Of a stretch of DNA of 64,000 bases, positions 51,383 to 60,730 are shown in pieces. Below the pieces are notes generated by a model. The model did not search any database, was not told where the DNA came from, and saw nothing but the letters and a program-made list of their open reading frames with translations. Made by a program: the position numbers and the translations under genes. The stretch covers positions 62,001 through 126,000 of the forward strand of contig NC_083677.1 of assembly GCF_030384665.1 (NCBI RefSeq), given 5' to 3'. Every line of letters starts with the position of its first letter. The stretch's first letter is position 1. Source of the stretch: Lodderomyces elongisporus. Lineage: Eukaryota > Ascomycota > Pichiomycetes > Serinales > Debaryomycetaceae.

Positions 51383-53905
51383 ATGACATCTCAGGAGGTT
51401 GACCAAAAGGCCATATTCATTGGAACTAACAAACAAAACTATGTATCTGATTATAACCACGAGATATCAGTCGTAGCTTTTGGTGCATCCAATACTGTTG
51501 CATTGTGGAACCCATTAGACAAGTCTCAAAAGGGTGTATACCATACACTCAAGAAACATACAGGAGAGGTCACAGGTGTTAAATTTCTTCCAAATACTCC
51601 ATTCTTGGTTTCCGTTGCTGAAGATAACCAAGTCAATGTGTGGAAGCAAAAAAGTGACAAAACATTTTATGAACATTTTCAAACGCTCGAGGGTCACGAA
51701 AACTCTGTCACATGTATTGCCGAGATAAACGAACATGTATTTGTTACTGGAGGAGCAGACCACAACATTATTATATGGTTGTTTGATGGAGGCGAGTTTA
51801 GATTAGGACACAAATTTCAAGTCAAGAGCAATTTCTATCCTTTGGCATTGGCAGTTCAGAACCTTGATGATGAAGGAAACTATGTTCTCGCTGTTGGTGG
51901 AACTACAAGTAGCATATACATTTACACGTTTCAGATTGATAAAACTTCAATTGGGAAATTCAGTACAAGTGAGGAGCTTATGGGCCATGAAGATTGGGTC
52001 AAGTGTTTGCAATTTGTTGTGCAGAGCGAGAACAAGGACTTTATACTAGCAAGTGGATCACAAGATAGATACGTTAGACTTTGGAGACTAAAGTTGAATG
52101 AATTTATCGACGATTCAGATGAAGATCCAAACAAGTTGATTCTTTTATCAAACAAACAATACAAGTTCCAATATGGCGATAACAAGCGGGCAGCATTCAG
52201 TTTCGAGGCATTAATCATGGGTCATGATGATTGGATCAGCGGTATTCAATGGCATCCTTCTTACAAGTATCAAAAGAGATCATCGGCATCTTTGTCTTCT
52301 GGTTCTACACAAGCTGAACAAAAGCTTCAGCTACTCACAGCAACTGCCGATACCGCATTGATGATTTGGGAAATGGATGAGGAATCTGGTATTTGGGTTT
52401 GTGTTAGTAGGCTTGGTGAGATGTCCATCAAAGGTGCATCAACAGCAACGGGTGCTTCAGGTGGATTTTGGTCATGTTTATGGTTTGTGGACCCTAGTAG
52501 TCAAGATGAGTACGTGTTAGCAAGTGGTAAAACGGGGGCTATTAGAGCGTACAAATCTACTACTACTGGTGGTGCTGGTGGTACTAGTGCTGCTGATAGC
52601 AGATATTTTGAAGAAGTTTTGGGTGTGACTGGTGCAGTTGGTCCCATCACTGATGTGAAATGGTCTTTGGAAGGTGACTATTTTATGGCAACTTCATTAG
52701 ATCAAACAACGCGGCTTTATGCTCCTTGGAAACGAACTAAAGATGGCGAGTCAACCACTACATGGCACGAGATTGCTAGGCCACAGATCCACGGATACGA
52801 CATGATTTGTCTTGACAATATTACTTCGACAAAGTTTGTTTCTGGTGGAGATGAGAAAATATTGCGTGTCTTTGAGCTCACAAAATCCATAGACGAAAGT
52901 TTAAAGGAGTTGAGTAATGTAAATATCAATACCGAAAACTCGATATTGCCCGATTTTGCGTCTTTGCCAGTTCTTGGGTTATCAAACAAGGCAGATGCAC
53001 AAATTCAAGAAGAAGAGAAAAACGATGACGAGCGTGATGATGATGAGAAGGAAGGTGAGCAAAGTGATGAAGATAAGTTCAAAGAAAGAGAAGAAGGGCC
53101 AGCAGGTGCATCTCCACACAGTGTTCCACCGCTGGAGTCTTTTCTCCAAAGAAATAGTTTGGCTACAGAAACTGAAAAGTTGTATGGACATGGTTACGAA
53201 ATTAGTTGTTGTACAACATCGCCCAGTGGCCAGCTAATTGCTACTGCATGCAGATCGAATAATGCTAAGCATGCCGTGATTAGAGTGTTTAATGTCAGCA
53301 AGGACTATCAACAAAGCAGCCAAGTCTTGGCAGGACACAACTTGACCATCTCGAGTTTAGAATTTTCTCCAGATGGTAAATACTTGCTTGCAGTGTCCAG
53401 AGATCGTCAATTTAGTTTGTGGCGCGTTGTGAATGAAGCTAATGCCGAATTTGAGCTTCTAGAGTTGAACGCAAAGGCACACTCGAGAATTATTTGGGAT
53501 TGCTCGTGGCTAACAGTACAAGACTATTTTGTCACTGTGTCCCGTGATAAACAGCTCAAGCTTTGGAAAGTTGACGATGCGAACAATAAAGTTGAGTTGA
53601 TCAACAGTTTGAAAGTTGACGAGCCAATTATATCTGTATCGGCATATAAAGGGGAATGGGAACAAGATAAAAATGTAGTTGCCATTGGACTTGAATCTGG
53701 ATCCATCAAGATTATTTCCGTGTCTCTTCAAGACGAAGGGAAATTAGAGGAAGTATACTCTATAGGTTCGGATTTGACACCTTCCGATAGGATATCAAAG
53801 CTTAGTTTCAGCAATAAGCTTATTGATGGTGTATTCTACTTGGCAGTGGGTAGTAATGACACATCAGTAAGGCTCTATGCTTTGCTGAAGACTATTTGTC
53901 AGTAG
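51383..53905 (+). CDS. ELP2: Elongator subunit Elp2
   Basis: WD40 scaffold of the Elongator complex, which installs wobble-uridine modifications on tRNAs. The 840-residue product carries two beta-propellers. Repeats are visible by their WD-type ends: VALWNP, VNVWKQ, IIIWLF, VRLWRL, MIWEMD, LRVFEL, then after a gap FSLWRV and LKLWKV. Elp2-typical blocks include ALIMGHDDWISGIQWHP and GPITDVKWSLEGDYF..TSLDQTTRL. An acidic insertion (about 540-572) separates the propellers and makes the protein about 50 residues longer than yeast Elp2. The start is the first ATG. It is tandem with the BEM4-like gene. Confidence 0.94.
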   Translation: MTSQEVDQKAIFIGTNKQNYVSDYNHEISVVAFGASNTVALWNPLDKSQKGVYHTLKKHTGEVTGVKFLPNTPFLVSVAEDNQVNVWKQKSDKTFYEHFQTLEGHENSVTCIAEINEHVFVTGGADHNIIIWLFDGGEFRLGHKFQVKSNFYPLALAVQNLDDEGNYVLAVGGTTSSIYIYTFQIDKTSIGKFSTSEELMGHEDWVKCLQFVVQSENKDFILASGSQDRYVRLWRLKLNEFIDDSDEDPNKLILLSNKQYKFQYGDNKRAAFSFEALIMGHDDWISGIQWHPSYKYQKRSSASLSSGSTQAEQKLQLLTATADTALMIWEMDEESGIWVCVSRLGEMSIKGASTATGASGGFWSCLWFVDPSSQDEYVLASGKTGAIRAYKSTTTGGAGGTSAADSRYFEEVLGVTGAVGPITDVKWSLEGDYFMATSLDQTTRLYAPWKRTKDGESTTTWHEIARPQIHGYDMICLDNITSTKFVSGGDEKILRVFELTKSIDESLKELSNVNINTENSILPDFASLPVLGLSNKADAQIQEEEKNDDERDDDEKEGEQSDEDKFKEREEGPAGASPHSVPPLESFLQRNSLATETEKLYGHGYEISCCTTSPSGQLIATACRSNNAKHAVIRVFNVSKDYQQSSQVLAGHNLTISSLEFSPDGKYLLAVSRDRQFSLWRVVNEANAEFELLELNAKAHSRIIWDCSWLTVQDYFVTVSRDKQLKLWKVDDANNKVELINSLKVDEPIISVSAYKGEWEQDKNVVAIGLESGSIKIISVSLQDEGKLEEVYSIGSDLTPSDRISKLSFSNKLIDGVFYLAVGSNDTSVRLYALLKTICQ

Positions 53906-54147
53906 AAGATAGCAATATTTATAGAGAATTGGTAGAAAAACTTGTAGATTAGAGTTTAGATGCAATATAGACAACTTTGATTACTTTGATGCGGTAATTA
54001 TTTAACTTTGAGCGTTTATTTGCATGCTGTTTTTTCAGTTTTTTCCTCGCATTCTTTTCTCGTACACTAATTCTTCGCACCCAATATCTGCTTAAGTCAG
54101 TAAAGGGTTTAGCGCCTGTTCGATGGCGCGCAGATTCCAGTTGAAAT

Positions 54148-54847
54148 ATGGAGAAGAAGGAGGAAGAATCAAAAGTAGAGGCAGAAGATTTCCAGAGGAT
54201 AACCGCATTACGTCCATATTCACTGATGTCCACTTTAGAACAAGTCCTCAATCTGATTTTGGAAAAGGGTGCCACCAAAGACCTTCTAGATCAATTGACT
54301 GTTTTGTTTCGAGACGAGCAGGCACGCTCTTCAGAAATTGTGTTTACCAACCTTGAAAGCCTTGTCCATCAATTCAATCATGTTTTCGATGAAATTCGTT
54401 CTTCTGTCAAGAATGGATCACGAGATCCCAACAATGAGATAATTTCACTGGTTTTAAAAACTACAATAAATCTCCTTGCAGACAATGATACTAATCGGGC
54501 TTATTTCACAAGTGACAAAAAGGGTGTTGATTTATTTTGGGGTAATCTTTATGAGTATGCGTCGATAGCTGATGACAACAATTTGGTATTGATACTTTTG
54601 AAACAATTTATATATAATACATCAAATACTGGTTTGTATATGGAGTACTTGAGGCAAAAAGGAATGCATAGAGTAGCATACAATGAGTTTAGGAAATCGA
54701 ATAGCGCACTTGATTTACCCTATGAATTTATCGTGGCAGGTAAAAGCAATTTGGATGAATCAGACAAAGATATTCTCAAATATATCACAAGCAATTTTAA
54801 GTCTCTTTACACCCGTGAAGCACTAAAAGAAGACGAGGAAGAAGAAG

Positions 54848-54878
<31 letters not shown>

Positions 54879-55926
54879 GGAAGAGAATCGTATTAAATTG
54901 TTGGAACTTGTCGAATATGCCCCTCGAAACTTATCCACTTACAAAGATATATTGGCAATATTGGAAATTGAAAATAAGTCAAAGCTAGCAAGATTGTTAA
55001 TGGTTGCTCTTAGCGATGTATTTACAGATACTATTGACGATATGCATTTCGATTTCATTGAGTCTAACAACCCATATGTTTTTGCGGCTGCTTGTATTTG
55101 CATCGGAAATTGTATAAGCGATGTACAAAGTCTGTCGCACGCTATTGAAACAATTGAGAATAAATTAGGGATGGACATTCTCATGGATAAATTCTTTACT
55201 GGATTTAAAATCACCGATGTAATACAAATTCAAGCGGTTCACATGTGGGTCAATTTGATGAACCAGTCTATTGCAAAAACTATTATCGAGCTATACAGCG
55301 ATGCCATAATTGCACTCACAAAACTAGTGATTGATAATGCTGATTACTACAAGGAAATTGCGAAAACATACTTTAAATTTATTAAGAAACTCGTTCTGCT
55401 CTCTCCAACACAAGCTATACCAACAAAGTTTATTCGACAAATTGTTAAATATGAAGATCATGGTAACGTTGCATTGATGCAAGCAAAGTATTGTTTGCTA
55501 CAAAGAGCCGGAACATTCAATAATGACCAAAGTATTTGCATTGATGATCTAGTTGTTAGCTGTGTTAAGCATACCGATAACCAGGCTATTCTAGAGCAAG
55601 TAAAGACATTAGCAATATTCAATAACCTAATTATTGAAAAGAAAATACAGCTTGCAGAATTGGATAAACTATATCTCAATCCACTCGAGAAAATTTTAAG
55701 CCTGTTGCAAACAAAGACAAGTGAACCTTCATCTGCTTCATCAGCATCCGGATGGGGTGACAAGATTCTTGCAAACAATTTAAGGTTTTTAGCGGCATCT
55801 ACACTTCAAGTCATTGGTGAAGATCCGGATGAATATAGTTCGCTCAAAAGTCTTTGCGAGAATATAATCAAAACAGTTGACGTTTCTACACAAACTCCAG
55901 AAAGAAAAATTGACGAATTGGACTAA
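54148..55926 (+). CDS. armadillo-type protein, probably Bem4-like
   Basis: A 592-residue, mostly helical protein. Repeated segments such as LESLVHQFNHVFDEIRSS, VLILLKQFIYNTSNT and AAACICIGNCISDVQSL resemble armadillo repeats of the Bem4/SmgGDS group. Yeast Bem4 binds Rho-type GTPases and helps bud emergence and MAPK signalling. An acidic run of Glu/Asp near 230-250 divides the two helical halves, as I also recall for Bem4, and the length is close (633 in yeast). The family is inferred from architecture rather than a decisive motif, so no symbol is given. An out-of-frame ATG 25 bases upstream overlaps the start. Confidence 0.8.
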
Positions 55927-56560
55927 CTCGAATCACGTGCACAGACCCTGGTGGTTACTCTCCATCTCTTTCCGCATGCGGCGTGAGGAGAATTAATTTT
56001 ATCCATGCAAGAGCAAAGAAGCGAAGAAAAAAAAAAGAAATCAAATAAAAAAAACCCTTATGAGGCGGGTTTCGATGGCTATTAGCGGAAGAATGAGCAT
56101 ATATTTTCATAGAGAGTGCGGCTCTGGAGCCTGAAAAAATTGTGTCACGAGCCGCTCCCGATGCTCGAACAGGATGATTCACCACAATGCATAATGTTTG
56201 AAAAAAAAAAAAATTTTTGAGAACATACAAAAATATTTCAAAATGCCTTGACCAACAACCCCGCAGAGAAAGTTAAACAGTGTCATCCTTTCAAATATTT
56301 CTCTTTCTAAAGTGTAGTTTCTTTTTTTCCCTTTTAGTCGCTTTTAATTTTTCACATTTGTTTCTTATAAAGGGCCTTGAGTTTCTTGAAAAAGGGTTTC
56401 CCACAAATCTTCATTTCACTACTTTCTGTTGGACTCTTTTTTTTAACTATTTTTCCAACAAGAGTTACTATCATCCATATATATCCACTTTTTCTTATTC
56501 CCATTTTTGGTTTCTACCTTTAAAAAAAAGACCACAATTTAAATACAGGCAAGCAACGAA
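55927..56560. promoter_or_regulatory. upstream region of the aspartate aminotransferase gene
   Basis: This 634-base region contains a CACGTG site (55934-55939), a CGCATGCGGCGTGAGG patch (55972-55988), three GGCTC/GAGCC units (56120-56153) and a TGATTCA near 56174, one base from a Gcn4 site. Long A runs and a T-rich leader follow. The upstream sites suggest amino-acid control, by inference. Confidence 0.45.
56118..56155. repeat. GC-rich inverted repeat GCGGCTC / GAGCCGC
   Basis: GCGGCTC (56118-56124) pairs with GAGCCGC (56149-56155), and a further GAGCC (56127-56131) forms a short palindrome with the first arm. It is a dense GC cluster in an AT-rich promoter, about 410 bases upstream of the aminotransferase ATG. 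Confidence 0.8.
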
Positions 56561-57769
56561 ATGACAGTTCAGAGTATTTTCGCAGATTTAAAAACGGAAC
56601 AACCAGATCCTATAATCTTGACCATGCAACAATACGCTCAGGACAACAATCCTGCAAAGATTGATGTTAGTATTGGTGTTTACAAAGATGAAAACGGCGC
56701 TTGCTACGAGTTTCCAGCCATAACCAAGGCCAAACAAATTCTTGCTAAAAACGATCCTGGCCACAATTACACTTCAATGTCTGGTATTGCTGATTTCATT
56801 AGTGGAGCACAAAGACTCATTTTTGGCAAGGAAATTGTTTCTGAGGGCAAGGTTGCATCTTTACAAACTATTTCGGGGACTGGTTCACTCCACATGGCTA
56901 TGCTTTTCCTCAAGGAAGCTGGATTCACCGAATACTATATCGGAGTTCCAACGTGGCAGAACTATCAGCCAATGGTTGAGTCCATTGGTTGCAAAGTAGC
57001 AAAATTGTACAACTACTATGATGAAAAAACCAAATCACTTGATTTCCAATCGATCCGTGCAGCAGCGGAGGCTGCTCCTCAAGGAACAGTTTTCCTTCTT
57101 CAAACATGTTGCCATAATCCTACCGGCTCTGACCTTTCTCAGGATCAATGGGTTGAACTTGTAAAAATTATTAAGCAAAGAAAACTTGTCCCGCTTTTGG
57201 ATACTGCATACCAAGGATTTGGCTCTGGCGATTTAGACAAAGATGCATGGCCAATAAGATACATTTACAGCCAGGGTTTGGAATTTGTCGTGTGTCAGTC
57301 TTTCTCCAAGAATATGGGATTATACTCTGAGAGAGTTGGCTCATGTCATGTGGTGATGGGTGATCAACAATACAAACCTGCAGTGCAGAGTAACCTTGTT
57401 GCGTTATTCCGTCATGAGTCCTCCTTTGCACCTGCATTTGGTGCAAGGTTAGCTGCCATAATCTTGAACAATCCAGAATTGGAAGAGCAATGGCGAGGAG
57501 AAGTTGCAGAGTGTACCAGAAGATTGAAAGAGTTGAGACGTGCAGTTTTGGATAGACTAACCAAGTTGGGCACACCAGGTAATTGGACAAATGTTGTAGA
57601 GCAAAACGGATTGTTTTGGTTTTCTGGTTTAACAAAAGAGCAAAACGATAAGTTGGTTGCTAAGCATGTTTACTCAACAAACATGGGCAGAGTCAATGTT
57701 GCTGGTTTAAACTTCAACACTGTAGACCATTTCTGTAAAGCAATTGATCAAGTGGTGAGAGAAGATTGA
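56561..57769 (+). CDS. aspartate aminotransferase, cytosolic type
   Basis: Pyridoxal-phosphate enzyme interconverting aspartate plus 2-oxoglutarate with oxaloacetate plus glutamate. The 402-residue product has the class I aminotransferase residues: Asn186 in CHNPTG, Asp214 and Tyr217 in DTAYQGF, and the Schiff-base lysine Lys250 in SFSKNMGLYSERVG. The beginning (SIFADLKTEQPDPI) has no mitochondrial presequence, and there is no C-terminal peroxisomal tripeptide (VVRED end), so the cytosol is likely. Reading the ORF I saw no in-frame CTG codon. Yeast AAT2 is the closest named relative; CTG-clade names differ, so no symbol is given. It converges on the C2H2 gene. Confidence 0.94.
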   Translation: MTVQSIFADLKTEQPDPIILTMQQYAQDNNPAKIDVSIGVYKDENGACYEFPAITKAKQILAKNDPGHNYTSMSGIADFISGAQRLIFGKEIVSEGKVASLQTISGTGSLHMAMLFLKEAGFTEYYIGVPTWQNYQPMVESIGCKVAKLYNYYDEKTKSLDFQSIRAAAEAAPQGTVFLLQTCCHNPTGSDLSQDQWVELVKIIKQRKLVPLLDTAYQGFGSGDLDKDAWPIRYIYSQGLEFVVCQSFSKNMGLYSERVGSCHVVMGDQQYKPAVQSNLVALFRHESSFAPAFGARLAAIILNNPELEEQWRGEVAECTRRLKELRRAVLDRLTKLGTPGNWTNVVEQNGLFWFSGLTKEQNDKLVAKHVYSTNMGRVNVAGLNFNTVDHFCKAIDQVVRED

Positions 57770-58129
57770 AAGAAATAAGAAAAAAAAAGAGAAAAAAAGA
57801 ACAGAATGAAAACAGAAAGAAAACAGAAGGAAAAAAAATAATAATATGTATATATAAGTGTATGTAACTGGTGAAGATGAGTTAATTCTTTTCTTCTTCT
57901 TTTTGTTTTTTTTTTGTTTCTCTTCTTCCTTCTTCATGAGATTGAAAAATCGAATCAGAAGAAGATATCCTTAATTCTCACCCCCATAGAAAAGTAAATG
58001 CAAGTTAAATAAAAAAATAAAGTATAATGTTTCTCTCCTTGTAAATCGAAGGAAAGGCATGGCCCATAATGTGGTTGTCCTTTCTTCTCTCCAATGTCTT
58101 CTATAAATTATATAGTTTGTCAATCAAAA
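57770..58129. other. convergent 3' region, aminotransferase / C2H2 gene
   Basis: These 360 bases hold A-rich then T-rich tracts (57778-57840 and 57888-57930), consistent with 3' ends of both genes. No coding or structural feature is otherwise seen. Confidence 0.5.
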
Positions 58130-60730
58130 TCATAATGGTTTTCTAATAATTCCATGGATTTTTTTCAAATGCGCTTTTAAGTTATCCTTTCTATTGAAAC
58201 ACTTGCCACAATCCGGTTCATCACATTGGAATGGTTTTTCAGAAGAGTGTGACTTGAGATGTCTCTTGACATGCTCGGGTCTTTGGAATCTCGATTCACA
58301 AATTGGACACTTGTGTTTCTTTTTTGGATCCACTTTATCATTCTTATCGGATCTATTATTACGCACTGTTGGACGCGTCACATGAAGATCAGATGGAATT
58401 GCAATCGTCACTGTACCATCTTCATCAACAACATCCTGCAAACTTGAAATGCTGCCATCGCTTCCACTAGAGCTTGATGACGAGAGCAGGGACTTCAGCG
58501 ACTTTACAGATTTCGGAACGCTGCCACCACTACTCTTGTTTTTCCTGTTATTCTTTGATGAGTTTGGCTTTTTAGCATTGTCGAAATAGACGGATTCGTC
58601 CTTAGACGATCTTTGCAGTGAGGTGTTTGAAAAGGTAGCCATTGGTGGTAATAAATTCGGAGTGGTAGTGGTAGTGTTTGTGTTTGTGTTTGTCGTGGTT
58701 GCTGTTGTTGTTGTTGTTGCTGCTGGTGAGTTCCCATTTGATGTGAAATGCTCTTCCTCCGATTGCGTTATAGTAAATGATGCATTTAAGTTGACAGAGG
58801 CACTTGGATATTGCAAATTCACTTGAGGTTGTGGCTGCGGCTGAGGTGCCCTTTTATGCTTGTTGTATGGCGATACCGATTGACTCAAGTTTGTTGTTAT
58901 GCTCTTGTCGTAAGCGCCATAGTTTAGTGATTGGTTATCCTCAAATTCTGGCAGGAGCAAATCAATCTTGTGGCCCTGCTGCAAGTGTGGTTGCAGTTGC
59001 AGTTGCAGTTGCAGTTGCAGTTGCAGTTGCAGTTGATAGTCATCGGCGGTCGCTTTTTGTGATGATAATAATGGACCAGATAAGATATTCTCACTCAAGC
59101 TATTCATTTGGGAATGTGGTCGATGCAAAGAGTCACGTTTTTGATGTCTCCTTGCCAAGCTTGAATACGATTTAGCCTTTTTCAATTGTGTTACTGCATC
59201 TGTTTCGTCATCATCCAATGCATCAAATGCGTCATTGCGGATAGGGCTGAAAAAGGTCGAATGCGATTGTTTCAATTTGTTATATCCTGGTGTAACCAAC
59301 GGAGTGCTCGACAAGTCATCTTCGTGTTCATCAAATGATCTTTGAGTAAATTGTGAAGGTGTGTAGAATGGGTTTAGTGTTGGATTATAAGAAGAAGCCG
59401 AGTTTGTCTTGCTTGCCAATGCTGCTGCTGCTGCGTCAAGTGATACTCTTGAGCGGGTTCTTGAATGTCCCTTAACAACTTTGTTTGCAGGCGTCCGGTT
59501 ATTGACTCTCGTGCAACTACTACTATTACCTGCATTTGTGGAGCTGTTGTTGTTGTTGTTGTTGTTGTTGCTATTGTTAGCACCACCATTAGCAAATGTA
59601 GATGCAGCTAAATTGACAGGCGATAAACCCGGATGTCCCACTCTTGATGGTGTTGTATACATTGATATGGATGCAGATTTGTTTCTCCCAACTCTTCGTG
59701 GAGTAGTTGTGAAATGCTGTGCTTGTGATGTGGGGAATAACTGATTATGGTGATGTTGCAGTTGCTGCTGCAGTTGCGGTTGTTGTTGTTGTTGTTGATG
59801 ATGATGTTGTTGATGCAATGGTGATTCAAATGACGGCACTGAATCAAGAGAGTACAATGTATTAGATGATATAGACTGAGGTAACATATCTCCAATTTGG
59901 CCAATTGGCGGGTCCTGACTTATTGAAGCGATCGAGTCCGTATACTGATGCGAGCGGTAATAAGGCTGTTGTTGTTGTTGTTGTAGTTGATTGTTATTGT
60001 TGTGGTAATTGTGTGGTTGGTTCAGAATATGCAAGACTCCGTCGAGTGAAATGTTTCTGGAGTGTTGAAAGCTAGTATGGTTTGTATCATATATGTTGAT
60101 GCCAAACCCTGATTCATCTGTTACGTAGACTTTGTTATCGGGTAATTTGGTTGAAATCGGTACGATTTCATTTTCGCTTTCAAGATTTGGATCATTGAGT
60201 TTTTGGTTGTAACTAGAGTCGCTTTGAAAGTTTGGATTGGGTAGGTAATCCAAGTGATCTTGATCTCGTGAATGTTTTGGGTAAAAGTCCTGCAGTTGAT
60301 GTTGATATGGAAACAGATTTGCCTGTGGATGTTGTAATTGGTTAGACGGGTATTGTTCTTGGCGATCTTCTGTGTTTGGTGGCAGGTATGGAAACGATAG
60401 CGATTGATTCTGTTGGAACTGATGTTGTGGCAGCGGAAGCAAATTCTGATTTGAACCTTGCGTTTGTTGTTGCTGATGTTGTTGTCGCTGCTGTTGCAGC
60501 TGCAGTTGCAGTTGCAGTTGCAGTTGCAGTTGCAGATGCTGGTTGTGTTGTTGTTGTTGTTGTTGTTGTTGTTGTATAAATGTCTGATTCTCCAGCGAGT
60601 CGTCGTAATAGTCCAATGATTGGACATCATTATTCAAATTAACGCCAGAGTTGCTTTGCATATATCTTGAATCGTCATAATTATATGGCTGAGCGAGTTG
60701 CGTCGGAGAACTTACCAAAAAGTTCTCCAT
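58130..60730 (-). CDS. Q-rich C2H2 zinc-finger transcription factor
   Basis: Predicted regulator of 866 residues with two C2H2 fingers at the extreme C-terminus. Finger 1 uses Cys808, Cys811, His824 and His828 ([17 protein letters not shown]). Finger 2 uses Cys836, Cys841, His854 and His859, with a CDEPDC start and [10 protein letters not shown]. The arrangement recalls the BrlA-type pair, but I cannot name an orthologue. The rest is low complexity: poly-Q and Q/H runs, an Asn run near 390, Ser and Thr tracts, and two alternating Gln/CTG tracts (from residues 66 and 566). Read with the CTG-clade code these are Gln-Ser, not Gln-Leu. Its 3.3-kb or longer upstream region fits a highly regulated gene. 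Confidence 0.9.
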   Translation of the reverse strand: MENFLVSSPTQLAQPYNYDDSRYMQSNSGVNLNNDVQSLDYYDDSLENQTFIQQQQQQQQQHNQHLQLQLQLQLQLQLQQQRQQHQQQQTQGSNQNLLPLPQHQFQQNQSLSFPYLPPNTEDRQEQYPSNQLQHPQANLFPYQHQLQDFYPKHSRDQDHLDYLPNPNFQSDSSYNQKLNDPNLESENEIVPISTKLPDNKVYVTDESGFGINIYDTNHTSFQHSRNISLDGVLHILNQPHNYHNNNNQLQQQQQQPYYRSHQYTDSIASISQDPPIGQIGDMLPQSISSNTLYSLDSVPSFESPLHQQHHHQQQQQQPQLQQQLQHHHNQLFPTSQAQHFTTTPRRVGRNKSASISMYTTPSRVGHPGLSPVNLAASTFANGGANNSNNNNNNNNSSTNAGNSSSCTRVNNRTPANKVVKGHSRTRSRVSLDAAAAALASKTNSASSYNPTLNPFYTPSQFTQRSFDEHEDDLSSTPLVTPGYNKLKQSHSTFFSPIRNDAFDALDDDETDAVTQLKKAKSYSSLARRHQKRDSLHRPHSQMNSLSENILSGPLLSSQKATADDYQLQLQLQLQLQLQLQPHLQQGHKIDLLLPEFEDNQSLNYGAYDKSITTNLSQSVSPYNKHKRAPQPQPQPQVNLQYPSASVNLNASFTITQSEEEHFTSNGNSPAATTTTTATTTNTNTNTTTTTPNLLPPMATFSNTSLQRSSKDESVYFDNAKKPNSSKNNRKNKSSGGSVPKSVKSLKSLLSSSSSSGSDGSISSLQDVVDEDGTVTIAIPSDLHVTRPTVRNNRSDKNDKVDPKKKHKCPICESRFQRPEHVKRHLKSHSSEKPFQCDEPDCGKCFNRKDNLKAHLKKIHGIIRKPL
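58991..59035. repeat. (TTGCAG)7 repeat encoding Gln plus CTG codons
   Basis: Seven TTGCAG units on the plus strand, read on the minus strand as CAA-CTG codon pairs in the C2H2 gene, giving seven CTG codons from about residue 566. Confidence 0.9.
60497..60535. repeat. second Gln/CTG codon repeat
   Basis: A similar hexanucleotide repeat giving another seven CTG codons alternating with CAA or CAG, starting at residue 66 of the C2H2 protein. A CAA poly-Q run lies immediately N-terminal (about 60543-60575). Confidence 0.9.

Noticed and set aside
56118..56175. tRNA gene suggested by CTCGAAC and the GC stems
   Set aside because: No proper T arm, A box or acceptor stem could be matched on either strand.
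56280..56564. 94-codon frame just before the aminotransferase
   Set aside because: It lacks any ATG and is F/S/L-rich leader sequence; the 4-base overlap with the next start is chance.
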